Shown here: positions 10,601 to 21,617 of the stretch, piece after piece | How positions within the stretch are numbered: position 1 is the first letter of the stretch | How the letters are laid out: the number at the start of each line of letters is the position of its first letter | From: Anthopleura xanthogrammica | Taxonomy: Eukaryota; Cnidaria; Anthozoa; Actiniaria; Actiniidae | Length of the DNA stretch: 64,000 nucleotides | NCBI GenBank assembly: GCA_964019055.1 | Contig: OZ025216.1 | Span: 2,788,501 to 2,852,500, forward strand | Reading direction: 5' to 3' | The notes under the pieces: model-generated | What the model was told of the DNA's origin: nothing | The model's database searches: none | What the model saw: the letters and a program-made list of their open reading frames with translations, nothing else | Translations under genes and position numbers: made by a program

Positions 10601-13600
10601 TTGATGGAGAGTGTCAGCTATATGTAGTAAAGAGCATAATTGTTATCATCAATAATAAGGGAGTTCGAGGGTTCAATTCTCCATTGTCGCTAAGTGTTAT
10701 GTATCTAAAAATATCTTTATCAATACCATCATCGTATCATTATATCATCTCTTATCACCATCACCACCACCATCATCATGATCCATCCTCAACATCATAA
10801 TCATCATAATCCATCCTCAATATCATCATCATGCATCATCATTATGATCCATCATCAACATCATCATCATCATAATCCATCCTCAATATCATCATCATGC
10901 ATCATCATTATGATCCATCATCAACATCATAATCATCATAATCCATCCTCAATATCATCATCATGCATCATCATTATGATCCATCATCAACATCATCATC
11001 ATCATGATCCATCCTCAACATCATCATAATCCATCCTCAACATCATCATCATCATAATCCATCCTCAACATCATCATCATCATCATGCATCATCATTATG
11101 ATCCATCATCATCATCATCATCATCATCATGATCCATCCTCAATATCATCATCATGCATCGTCATCATGATCCATTCATCCTCATGCATCGTCACCATGA
11201 TCCATTCATCATCATGCATCATCATCTTCATTATCACCATGCACCATCATGTATCATCATCATCATCATCTCAAAGCATCATCATTGCAATGCATCATCA
11301 TCATCATTATTATCATCATGCACCATCATCGTCGTCGTCACTTTTTTCATCATCATCGTAAACGATGCAAACACTGTAACCAATATTATCGCAACTAACT
11401 TCATCCATCAAGACAATCATAACTACTTCATTATACGGTATCACGAGTCAATCTTACCATTAAAGGAATCTTTACAGGAAGTGAGGAGTTTCTGTAATGC
11501 TTTACAAGAAACTAGCCTAGTGGTTTGATTGTGGTCATCCAAGCAAGTGTTGAGCTAAAAAAACAAAAACAAATACTTAGATTCCAATATTGCAATTCGT
11601 CGTTGAACGATTCATCCCTAGCATCTGGCGCGGCCAACTGCGCATTCATTTTATGCAATGTTCACATAATATAACACACATAGGAAACAAAAAAAATTGT
11701 TTCTAGTGATGACTGCCAGTTCATAGAGGACATACAGGCCCCAAGAAGAAAACTGTAGTTCTCTTCATGCAGGGTTCCCACTCATCTGAAAAAATAAAAT
11801 TCCCTGACTTCCCCCTGACATTTCCCTGACCAAAAACCATTTTTCACTGACCACACTGTGCACTTATTTTATGAAAAATCGTAGTTTGACCACAGAAAGC
11901 CCAACTAAAAATTCTGAATTTAAACGATTTTTTGAAGGCAGACAGAAACTGATTCCCTGACTTTTCACTGACCTTTGGGTAAATTGAAAAAATTCACTAA
12001 GCCAAAATCAAAATTCCTTTTTCGTGAAAAAAAATTTCAGAATTCACTGACTTTCAGTTCCCTGACCATAGAAATCCTGTCATTGCATATAGTGATGGCA
12101 GGGCTCGAAATAGGAAACAATTATAGCCTGCCAGTCCAGTAAATTTTGCCTGCCTTTTTATTATCTTTATTTTCGATTTGGCAGTTCACCGTTATTTTTG
12201 CCTGTTAAACCTTAAGTTTTGCCTGGCTTTTGGCCATTGGCAGGCTGCTATTTCGAGCCCTGGATGGTGGTTAATTTGCGCCAAAACAAGCACGCTTATC
12301 GCCCTCAACTCTGATTGAACGTTTCTGATATGCCAATCATGCAACGCATAGCACGACACCCTATTTACTTGAGACTCACCTGTGTCAGCAGTTCTTTCAT
12401 GATATCTTTAGCTTGTTGATCAGTAAGTAAACCTGATTGTAGTACAGCCCACAGACACGAGATGGCAGCTGCTCTCACTGCTGCAGCGGTTCTAGGAATC
12501 CAAAGAAAGAACATAAATGTTAGAAAGAAAGGACCTCATCAGGTTCAGGGTTGAATACCCAAGGGAACTATGCCAAACGTGCATGTACAATGTTATGCTG
12601 TGGCCATGACTTCACCGTTTCCGTACCATGGGTGCGCCATTCATTCGTGATTTACCCCCGGTGTTAAACGTGACACTGACTCTAAGTTCCACTTCGATCT
12701 GTGAGTTAGTCGTGCACTGACTCGGATCAACCCAGAGGTTGTTCCAGGCTTCTATCTCTGAGTTAGCATCCTGTGCAGATGAGTTTATTTCAAACCAGAG
12801 GTTGTTTCACGATTCGATTTGAGTGTGTGTTAGCCCTGACTTAGTTTAGCCCAGAGGTTGCTCCAGGTTTCTATCTCTGAATTAGTTGTGCCCTGACTTA
12901 GACCAAGCCAGAGGTTGTTTCAGGATCTCTGACTTTGATCAGACCGGTCAAATACGGCTTTGAACGGACATGTTGACCCGTCATATTTGAAAAAATATAT
13001 AATAATAATAATAAAATATCATACGCCGGACATCTTGACCGGCATATGACTGGCCGTTATTTTGAGCCCTGTATCTAATATATACATGTATACATACCTT
13101 CCTGTTTGCCACACACAGTTAGGAATGATCATATCTTTAACTATTGCAATAGAATAAGCTTTAAATGCATCTATGGACACTTCGGATTGAGAAGCATTCA
13201 TCACTAATCTGGACATTAATGAGAAGGTCCTATGATGTCAATAGAATTAAAACACGTTAATGAATAAGATCATACAAAAACAAGGGATGCCAAGGACAAG
13301 AAAGGGAGGGCCGAGACTTAAGCAGCAAAACCAGAATCACAGCATATATATATTTCCTTCATCTCCCCCAAACGCATGTACATTACACACAAACTGTTAA
13401 TGGGACCAGGTACACAGGCACCTTAGGAACCCCCCCCCCCCCCCTTGAATACAGCCCTGAACCAGGAGATGAAGAAACAGCCAAAATAAGGATCAGGAAC
13501 AGGTACAGGAATAAATCTAAAGGCTGCACAGAAACAGTCAGTACGATGCAGATCAAAGCGATGACAGTGGTAAAAGAATGAGCAACAGAAGCAGCAGGCA

Positions 13601-16600
13601 CAAGAACAAGATGCAAAGGCAATATAAAGGACACATTTGAGGCAAATGAACGGAGCAAGAACAAGAGCAGGGGGAAGGTTGGGCAGCAGCTTTGAGCAGC
13701 AAAATCAGCAAACGTATCAGCAGGGGTAAAAGCTGGAAGAAGATCAAGAACAACAACAAGATACAAAGGCAACCGGAGGAAGAATCTGAGGCAAGTGAAT
13801 GATGCTATAACAAGAGCAGAGGCCAGGAATGAAAACTCTGCTGTAGGGAAGAAGATGGATCAAGAGGAGGTCAAAAAGAAAATCAGATAGTATGTGTCAC
13901 ACCATTTACCTTAATCTCATTTCTGGATCTTTATTTATATCAAAACAAGACGCAAATATAGGCATAGCATCAGGCAGTAGCACTTGCCCAGTCACAGGGC
14001 CTGCATTTGTGAGTAACGCATCAAAGAGTTGTCTCTCTGGTGAGTGACTTGTCCATGACTTGTGGCTGGCCTGACAAATCCAAAAATAAAGCAATGTATT
14101 ATACAGTAATTGATTCCCAATTTGTAAAGTGCCTATAAGCCTTCCAGAATTTTTCGTTTTCTATATAGAAGATGCAGCAAAATAGCTGATAAGCACTTTT
14201 ACAGTTTCCAATTTGGTCCATTCATTTCTGAGATACAGCTCTTCAAACATCGCAAGGTACTATCCTCTGTTACTGCGATTCTCAATATTCTGCGAACTCA
14301 GTGAGTTGCAAGTTTCCCGTTGGAATTTGGTTTTTCACTGCCGCCAGTCAAAAATATAAAAGGTACCGACTGATTAGTTTTGATTGACGGCAGCGAAAAA
14401 CCAATTTCACAACAAGCCGTTGAAATGTCTGAGTTCGCAGAATATTGAGAATCGCAGTAATCCCCTGTGGTATTTTGCCAAGTACTTTAGACACTGACAT
14501 AATATTATCAATACTGGTACCCATTTATAAAATTGGGTAGAAGAGGTACACTGTACTAAAATGCATTTTCTTGGATCACCCTATCATTTGGCATGGATAC
14601 CCCATACCTTAAGCTGTGTCAGCATTTCTTTACTGTGTAATTCATACAGCTGTTGTATACTCTGCAGGTTTTGTATATTAGCTAACATCTGCAGGACAGC
14701 CATAACCTCCTCTTCCAGGACTGCCTGTGCCTGTAAAGCCTTCACATGCATAGTAGCTGTGAACAACTGATAGCTATATTGGGTACAGTGTGGACCAGCC
14801 TTTTGTAGTATAGCATTGACGAGGGTGAGCAGTTGTTGCTGGGTGGACAGCTGTTCAGCACAGGCAACATCAGGTAGGCATATAGTTTCGCAGATGTACT
14901 GAAGAAAAGAAGGCAAATACAATTTCACAATGTGTAATCAATGGTCAAATTTTGAATTTGACCAGTCATTTTTTTTGACTTCCTGGTAGTCAATTCTTTA
15001 AACATCAAACCAAGCCTTTTTTATGACTCCCCAAAAATAAAATCCCTTTTAAAAATCTTAGATTACCAAAAAAATCTCTAGTCAAATACCCATATCTCTT
15101 CAATGGAGAAGCACTAAAATTTCAATCAAAGGAGTGAGGACAGTTTGAGAATGGTACAGTATGTTATTCAGAACACACAACTTGTATGTCAACATCTTAT
15201 ATTGCAATTAGAATTTCCAAGGGGTGGGGGATTCTGAGGAAGGTAAAATAGTGCAGTACCTCAAAATAACCACACCTCAAAAGTTGCAGTTAGGGGCTGC
15301 AATTTCCAATATAAATTGCTGGGTCCAAGGAAGGTAAGTTTGTCAGAAAATATCTGTATCCTTCTACACAAAGAGAAGTGAACCTTTCAAGAAGTGTGGT
15401 GAGTCTAGAATCCGAGTAGGGTGTACTGTACATTATATTCTAGCATTTCTGGAGGGGTACAACATCAATTTCTTCTGAATTTGAGAGAGGGGAGAATGGG
15501 GAGGGTGGAAATTTTGGAGCTATGGGTTGATTATTTGAGAGTACCTGCAGTTGTGGAACAAGTAGCTCAGGTTTACTTCCACGGATAAGAGCTGCCAATA
15601 CCATAAGGCAACTTGTACAAGACTGTGATGAAGAGGTGGCTGATGTCTTGAGATGAGGAAGAGCAAGCTTACAAAATACAGCAGGATCTACAAAACTACC
15701 TGCTAATTCTGCACTAGCAATAACCTGGGAAAACATAAAACCTGTGATTACTAGCCAATAATATCTTGCATTGTTTTACAGCCAAGATTTTAAAACCTTC
15801 AATTTTTTATCAAGCTCTGAAACAACCTTACTGGCTTTAAACTCAGTGGACAGTTAACTCACATTCAAATTTATTGGCTTTTAAAATCATTATTTTGCTT
15901 TGTATGAACTTTCAAGACTAGAGTCTACATGTCTGAAGATTATGTTTCACAAAGCTTTTCATAATTCTGTGTCCTTACCAACTCCAGATGTCTAGCATTT
16001 TGGCTTCTGTCAATCAAACTATGAAGTACCAAGTTCTTTCCAATCTCAAGCGATAAAAAAATTCCTGTGACTCAAAAGCCTTTTTCACCTGGGAATTTTT
16101 TTATCAGACTCAATTAGAATGAACTTGACCAGTTGTAGTTTGATGACGGAAGCCAAAACGCCAGACGCCTAGAGTCGTTTAGGTTGCAGAATTATGAAAA
16201 GGGCTGTCATTTTACAGTACCTGGCTGACCACTTCCTTCTCTTCATCTTGACACCCTTTATACAAGCCATTCAAGAGAATTTCCATGTGCTGTGTTGTGT
16301 TGTCTTCTGCATAGAATAGCAAATGATACACTAATGCTGATGCTTTCTTTCTTGTGTCTACAGTCCAGTCGGTCATATCTCTGAGAGCTGCTGGGAGGAT
16401 CTTGGAGAGGTTTCTCTGGATGAGGATTCTACACCCTAAACTTGGTCTGGGAACGTCTTTGAAAAAATATAAGCAATCATCTGAGTTATATGTTGACTCA
16501 AAAATGCAATCAGAGGTTTGAGAAAAAAAGCAAAGTTTCTTGACTTCTGAAAATTTTTATACTATTGCACCAAAAACACTCACTAACAGCTTAGCAATAA

Positions 16601-19600
16601 AATAAATAATTATAGCAGATATCAGACTTTATTGCTCCAAGCAATTGTTTCAAGCTGTGACACTTTGGTCAGTTTCTATACATTTACTGTATTGCTGACC
16701 CAAATGTCTGTACTTGAAACAATTGTTCGAAGGCAATGGAGTGTAACACTCTGATATCTGCTATTTTAGATAAAAGTACCCTAAAACAATTCTCACACCT
16801 TTTTTTCTGTGTGCACTCTGAATTAGAACTTTCATAGAAAAAACAAAACAATACAGTACTTTCATTATTTTTGTGTAAGCGAACTGACAACACGGCAAAC
16901 TCAAGAGAAAATAGTGTGATAATGTTGACACACTCACTTTAGTGAGCATGCATAAATTATGAATTAGCACTTTCACTGTTTTCACTCATCCCACATGGAG
17001 AAATGGAGGTTCATATATGATGTCAGGAACTTTCAACCTCAATCGTTTCGAACCATGCAGTGAGGTTGACTATAAGCAATGTCATTAAGGTAAGCTTCTG
17101 CAACTTTGCTCATCGGGTTCAATGTCTAGATACATCCCTCATTAACATATTCATTGGGATGTTTCAGAGATATATCCCGATGAATAAGAAAGAAAACCCT
17201 GTTAGGTATACAATAAGTGCTGTTACAGTACTTCTGCTTCATGTCATTGTTATCTACACTTCTCTCGTGTTCTCTCAGCATAATTCTAAGTATTTAGATC
17301 CGAGTATCTAAAATGGAAAACTATTTTATATTGCTTAATTTTTTTTGGACACATTGCCAATATAAAGCAAGGTACATTACCTGTTATGAGCCTGTATGTG
17401 GAAGGCTCGTCATAATTAATCTTGTCTTTTAGTTCTTCTTCATTTTCTTTAGCATACAACTCTCCCACCTTAAAGTAAGGCAAACAAAGGTTATATTAGA
17501 CTTAAGTTTACCGATATTCATTGCTATTAATCCAGCTGATCGGGTAAATACAATGTTTATTGCAAATAGTATGGTTAATGTAGATCCCCCTCTACCCACA
17601 TAAACTGTCTTATATTTTACAACCATCACTCCACGAAAATGGCTTTTCCATGAGTTTCGCTCCACACACACTACCACTATATTGTACATTCACTATTTAC
17701 AACACACAACACTCAACTCATCGATTTTTATGGGGAGAGGAAAACCGAAGAATCCCAAGGAAAACCTTTGTGGTAAGGGAGGGAACAACACATCAAACAA
17801 ACTTAACTCACATATGCGGTTCAGTCAAGAATCAAACCCAAAACTCCACGTTTAAACTACTGTACACAGCAGAGATAAATAGTACCATAGCAGTCACATG
17901 CCACCAATAATGCATAATGCATTTGATGGATTAGCCTCCTGCGCAGCCGGAGGGAATATGTTTGAGTTGGAGCAGACGCTAGTGGGGGAATGACGGGAAC
18001 TGGAAGTGGCTCACAGTGGCTGCGTGGGAGGCTAATGATGGATAGCCTTTAATTGAATATATGTTTCAATATGATTATGATAGCACTAGTTAGAGGTTCA
18101 TTTTGCTTTTAATATTGTGTGTATGCATGCCGCCATGTATGTACATGTAGGGAAAATTGTTACCTGGTCCATTAATTCTCTTGATTTGTTTCTAATGTCT
18201 GGCATCTCATCTGATAACCCAGTCAATAAGTATGGAAGAAGTTTATGAAAATAAGAATATCTGGAAAATTGTACAGAATGAAAAACTTGATAAGTACCTG
18301 TAAAGATGTCTGTCCATCCATCTGTCCATCTGTCCATCCGTTCATCCATCCACCAATCTATCCATCCGTCCATCTGTCCATCCATCCACCAATCAATTCA
18401 TCCAACCATCCATTAATCCATCCATCTTTCCATCCATTCGTCCATCTCTCCATCCGTCCATCCATCCACCAATCCATCCATCCACCAATCAATTCATCCA
18501 TCCATCCATCTTTCCATCCATCCACCAATCAATCCATCTGTCCATCCATCCATCCGTCCATCCATCCACCCGTCCATCCTTCCTTACCTCCCTCCATCGA
18601 TCCATAAATGATCAAAGTTATCCTTACCTGTCTCTAAGATTTAATAGCCAGTCACCAACAACTGATGTGACCATTGCTCTAACAGTAGGTGATGAGTCAA
18701 ATGTTCTCTGAGCTAAATGGGATGTAACATCATCTACATTCTTGCCATCCCCATACTGTATTACAACCCCAATTGTCTGTAACAAAGAATAGAATAGATT
18801 CAATAAAAGTAGTCCACTTGAATGCACAACTTCAACAATAAATACAAACTCTAAAATTCCACACAATTTCACTGGAAAATATTGATAAACATACACACAA
18901 AAAAAGGCTAACCCTGGAGTTACAGTACTGCTCATGGGAACGTTAACACTCCATGCATGCAAAACATGTGTATTACACTTAGTGTAGTACACTCCTATGG
19001 GTGTAGTGCCTGAGTGGGCGATACTACATGTAACCAAGAAAGCAAACTACATGCAGCTGATTTTCTCATTAACTATAGTGATTTCGTGAGCTCTCAAAAA
19101 ATCGGAACGTGAGATTTATAACAGTTATTTTATAGTTATAATACCATATGTTGTTTACCTGGATGCAGGCTACTCTGACTTTAGAGTGCTGATGACTTAT
19201 TGTTTTTAACAAAGAGCTGACCAGAGAATTCCCTTGAAAGTAAAACTGATCTGGTATTGCAGGAGCTAACACATTAATACACTTGAAACTTTCCTGTTAT
19301 GAGATATATGCACACAAAAGATAAGATAAATAGTATAGTTATTACACCTATTTCAAAAAGGTTGGTGAAGGTTTTGTTGCTTGTTGCATGTTGCATGTTG
19401 CATACAGTACCAAGCCCAAAATGCAGTATTGGTGATGTGAATTCAAGCAGCAAAACACCACAACAATATGAAATTTTCCCAAACTTTGTCTTCAGGTTTT
19501 TTCAACAAATTTTCTTCTGTGCTGACATTATATATCAAAATATGAATAAAATACATTTTAAGTTTGGTAGGCAACATGCAACAAAACCTTAACCAACTTT

Positions 19601-21324
19601 TTTTTTGAAATTTTACATGTAAATACATGCATGATATATGAGCACTGGAGTGGAAAAGAAACATTAAACTTACAAAACAAGCATTTATGAGCAGGGATTA
19701 CCTTCCTAACATCATGAAATGGGTCCAGATTTGTCCTCTGTAATATTTTTATCATATCATCTACATAAAATGCCATTTTGTTTTGAGATAGTTTGGTCAC
19801 AGTTGTCAATATTTCCACCAAAGCGAGCCTTAATTCCTCACAGTTCTCTACCATTTCAGGCTGGCCAAGTTGTTGGCTGATGGTTGGGATAATGTATGGA
19901 AGAAACACAGATACATCCACAATTTTTTCGGCAAATCTATGGAAAAAAATAATGTTAACCAGTTGAGTTGACCTTCAGAACAAACTCAAGGTCAACCAAT
20001 CAGAATTGAGGATTCAACATCGTATTTTGATTAACATTTCCCATTATTCTGCCAAGAGAATCTATGAAATACGAGTTCTTCCTTCTTACAATTAATCGTA
20101 AACGCTAGTCGAAATCATGGTGGAATTTTTTTTCAATCCACAAGAAAATTCTACATTGTATACTCGGAAAATGCTCGAAAAATGCTAACTGAAAATTAAG
20201 TGACCCATAATTCCTTTCGGGGAAGGCGAACAACTCAGCTGGAATGGTACAGTAGATTCACCCTCTTGCCTCCCACGGTTTCCATTCCTAAATCTCCTGT
20301 ACACCTGTTCTAGGACTACAATATGAAAAAATGATTTTTAAATAAATGGGATTTAGCAGTGGTATCTCTACAGCTAAGAGTAGCTATTTGTCCACTAAAA
20401 TTTCAATTGGAATTTAGAAGTTGATTGTTATGGAGGGAGGAAAACTGGAGAACCTAGAGAAAAACCCTCAAAGCACAGGAGAGAACCAACAAGCAACTCT
20501 ACTCTCATATGACACCAAGCTTAGCAGGACTGGATCGCCTTGGTGGATCGCCTTGGTGAGAAGTGTGCACTCTCACGCCACCCATACTGTACTGTACATG
20601 TGCTTCCCTTATAATTTGAACTATGCGCTTTATGACTATAAACAACAACTAACAAGTCTCCTTACTCTGACATAATTCGTACTGACAATTCCCTACACTT
20701 TTCTGTAGGATCAGAGAAGACTTTAAGAAGTGGTTTGGCCAGCTCATCCAACAAACTCTGCAGGACTTGTGCAGATAATTGTGGCTTTCTTTGCAGGACA
20801 TCTTTTCGAATTTTATCTAATGCCCTCCGTCGTGTTGTTCTGTTGCTATCTGACAAACAATTGATATCTCTTTGAATTCCCTGCAAGAATACAAGAGAGA
20901 GAAAAATGAAAAAAGTGAAATAGAGAACTGAGTTGCACTAATTAACAATATCATCACTATGGAAACCAAGAGGCAAAAGAAAAAATTATTCCGCAGTTCA
21001 CAAAGATAAATGTTACCAATGTATTTCTTAAAGAATAGGTTGCTGACTTAAAGATTGAAGTCGATATATGTGTCGTTTTTAATCCAGTATAAATTTTATG
21101 AAAAATGTCTCTAACGCAAAGTAGAAAATATCAAGACGACCAATAGCACAAAATACTGTAAAACTTCATTCTTCTACCAAAGATAGCAAAAAAAACTATT
21201 TCTAAACCCGAAATAATATCTTCTGGAATTCATTTTCGATGTTATTCATACTAGAGGGTAATTTCATTACCTGCAAAACGACTTCAAACTCTTCCGTGTC
21301 TGATGGACTCAAAACTGCCGCCAT
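7693..21324 (-). CDS. DNAAF5: Dynein axonemal assembly factor 5 (HEAT-repeat protein 2)
   Basis: Eighteen exons join in frame: 21271-21324, 20666-20880, 19702-19936, 19159-19293, 18628-18776, 18164-18260, 17381-17468, 16221-16456, 15545-15724, 14608-14898, 13910-14070, 13098-13229, 12380-12491, 11476-11554, 10515-10617, 9764-9866, 9306-9403, 7693-7747. The product is 840 residues; I recall about 855 for human. It is a HEAT/ARM solenoid throughout. Stretches I recognise from DNAAF5 include [20 protein letters not shown] (exons 5-6), [14 protein letters not shown] (exon 8), [15 protein letters not shown] (exon 13), [10 protein letters not shown] (exon 16) and the short C-terminal [14 protein letters not shown] (exons 17-18). 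In vertebrates the protein is a cytoplasmic factor needed to preassemble outer and inner dynein arms, and loss causes immotile cilia. Translation starts at ATGGCGGC, 293 bp from the divergent KLHDC10 start. Introns carry SINEs, MITEs and microsatellites. Every join is phase-consistent, so the model is strong. Confidence 0.93.
8225..9230. mobile_element. MITE family A, copy 1, split by a nested insertion
   Basis: Outer ends read TATAGACCCCTT (8225) and AAGGGGTCTATA (9219-9230), with internal arms AGCAGCTCAATTTGGAGG and its complement. The same 138-146 bp element occurs uninterrupted at 38817, 54313 and 58036. Here 860 bp of a second element separates the two halves. It lies in DNAAF5 intron 17. 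Confidence 0.8.
8302..9161. mobile_element. Non-autonomous hAT-like element with 89-bp perfect terminal inverted repeats
   Basis: Ends at 8302-8390 and 9073-9161 are perfect inverted complements (89 bp, starting TAGCCTCCTGCGCAGCCGC). The flanks carry an 8-bp direct duplication, TGAGAATT, at 8294-8301 and 9162-9169. Comparison with the intact MITE A copies shows this is a clean insertion. An 8-bp target duplication points to the hAT superfamily, but no transposase is present: the 61-codon ORF at 8475-8660 has no recognisable domain. An internally deleted relative is at 17932-18034. Confidence 0.8.
10264..10455 (-). mobile_element. tRNA-derived SINE, copy 1
   Basis: On the minus strand it begins with a tRNA-like head (GGGTGGCGTAGCGGTGAGAG as A-box region, GGGTTCGAG-type B box). 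The body contains TTGTTGGTTCTCTCCTGTGC and CGAGGGTTTTTCCGG, and the tail CAACTTCTAAATTCC. The same body recurs at 17719, 20403, 42937, 47728, 53757, 55027, 56288 and 61841. It lies next to DNAAF5 exon 15 and generates a spurious ORF. Confidence 0.8.
10747..11355. repeat. CAT-rich microsatellite/minisatellite in DNAAF5 intron 14
   Basis: About 600 bp of ATCATC repeats are organised in longer units that include GATCCATCCTCAACATCATC and ATGCATCATCATTATG, repeated with changes. It fills most of intron 14 (10618-11475). Histidine/serine-rich reading frames across it are artefacts. Confidence 0.9.
11767..12265. mobile_element. Two hAT-like non-autonomous remnants
   Basis: Bases 12109-12262 have inverted ends CAGGGCTCGAAATAG and CTATTTCGAGCCCTG, a terminus widespread among animal hAT elements. 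Bases 11767-12081 start CAGGGTTCCCACTC and contain repeated CCCTGAC motifs seen in another common hAT-derived family. Neither encodes protein. Both lie in DNAAF5 intron 13. Target duplications are not clean. Confidence 0.5.
12650..12930. repeat. Inverted dispersed copies of the 57-bp minisatellite unit
   Basis: Units such as CCCAGAGGTTGTTCCAGG and TCTGAGTTAG are the reverse complement of the 57-bp unit tandemly repeated at 25757-26320. About four diverged units are present, in DNAAF5 intron 12. Confidence 0.6.
13315..13870. other. Purine-rich intronic sequence with a C homopolymer
   Basis: This part of DNAAF5 intron 11 carries a C run at about 13430-13444, followed by about 400 bp biased to A, G and CAG/AAG-type words. 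Long minus-strand frames here are compositional. Real coding resumes at exon 11 (13910). Confidence 0.5.
14267..14463. mobile_element. MITE family C, copy 1 (PIF/Harbinger-like)
   Basis: Inverted ends contain TTACTGCGATTCTCAATATT and AATATTGAGAATCGCAGTAA; an internal pair is GGTTTTTC and GAAAAACC. A shorter copy is at 22692-22837. The TTA/TAA flanks fit a 3-bp target site as in Harbinger elements, but this is only suggestive. It lies in DNAAF5 intron 10. Confidence 0.65.
16618..16776. mobile_element. Palindromic MITE
   Basis: ATAGCAGATATCAGA at the left returns as TCTGATATCTGCTAT at the right. Internal arms GCAATTGTTTCAAG and CTTGAAACAATTG also pair. About 160 bp, no coding, in DNAAF5 intron 7. 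Confidence 0.6.
17080..17220. repeat. Dispersed repeat, second copy of the 3990-4165 family
   Basis: It shares ACATCCCTCATTAAC, CATTGGGATGT-like and AAAACCCTGTTAGGTA sub-motifs in the same order as 3990-4165. Non-coding, in DNAAF5 intron 7. Confidence 0.55.
17719..17850 (-). mobile_element. tRNA-derived SINE, copy 2 (diverged)
   Basis: A diverged minus-strand copy of the SINE at 10264, recognisable by GGGGAGAGGAAAACCG, the CACATATG block and the TGAGTTAAGTTTGTTTGATG side. It lies in DNAAF5 intron 6. Confidence 0.55.
17932..18034. mobile_element. Deletion derivative of the hAT-like element at 8302
   Basis: It starts TTAGCCTCCTGCGCAGCCG and ends in the inverted form GCTGCGTGGGAGGCTAA. Between them is the segment GGAGCAGACGCTAGTGGGGG known from the 89-bp repeat. 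TGATGGA flanks both ends, giving a 7-8 bp duplication. It lies in DNAAF5 intron 6, within 130 bp of exon 6. Confidence 0.7.
18310..18603. repeat. CATC-type microsatellite filling DNAAF5 intron 5
   Basis: About 290 bp of imperfect CCAT/CCATCCATCCACCAAT repeats. Intron 5 spans 18261-18627, so most of the intron is this array, ending 24 bp from exon 5. Repeat-encoded reading frames are artefacts. Confidence 0.9.
19955..20240. repeat. Dispersed repeat, also at 32215-32360
   Basis: It contains GACCTTCAGAACAAACTC, CCAATCAGAATTGAGGATTC and TGACCCATAATTCCTTTCGG. All three recur in inverted order at 32215-32360. Probably a dispersed transposon remnant; non-coding, in DNAAF5 intron 2. Confidence 0.55.
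20403..20590 (-). mobile_element. tRNA-derived SINE, copy 3
   Basis: Minus-strand copy with AATTGGAATTTAGAAGTTGA at its tail side, AAAACCCTCAAAGCACAGG and GAGAACCAACAAGCAACTC in the body, and a degraded tRNA-like head ending GCCACCC. It lies just 3' of DNAAF5 exon 2. Confidence 0.75.
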
Positions 21325-21617
21325 TTTGTGAAACTCTTCACCCGTGCTGGTTCCAAAGGACTGGGAATGACAGCTTTATTACCCACAAACCATCAGCATT
21401 TCTGCGCAATTTTTATCAATATTTTATCACAGTTTCAAATCCTATTCATTTTTCTCGTAATGATACAAGAATTTCCTAGGAAATAAATATTTGTAAGTTT
21501 AGAAAGTATTATATTTTTTCATTACCAAATTAGGAAAAAATTTGAGACCATAATTGGGATCCCTGTGTGGAATGTAGTCCACAATCCTATGCGCGATTCA
21601 GATTATTGAAAACCAAG
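21325..21617. promoter_or_regulatory. Shared divergent promoter region of DNAAF5 and KLHDC10
   Basis: Only 293 bp separate the two start codons, which read outwards, so both 5' UTRs and promoters must lie here or overlap the first exons. Both starts have the context ATGGCGG. No TATA box is obvious and I see no clear RFX X-box. A bidirectional promoter is inferred from spacing alone. Confidence 0.6.

Noticed and set aside
10292..10627. 111-codon plus-strand ORF
   Set aside because: It runs through a SINE and then antisense through DNAAF5 exon 15.
13383..13772. 129-codon Leu/Phe-rich minus-strand ORF
   Set aside because: Leucine runs come from purine-rich CAG/AAG intron sequence; it interrupts a clean DNAAF5 exon chain.
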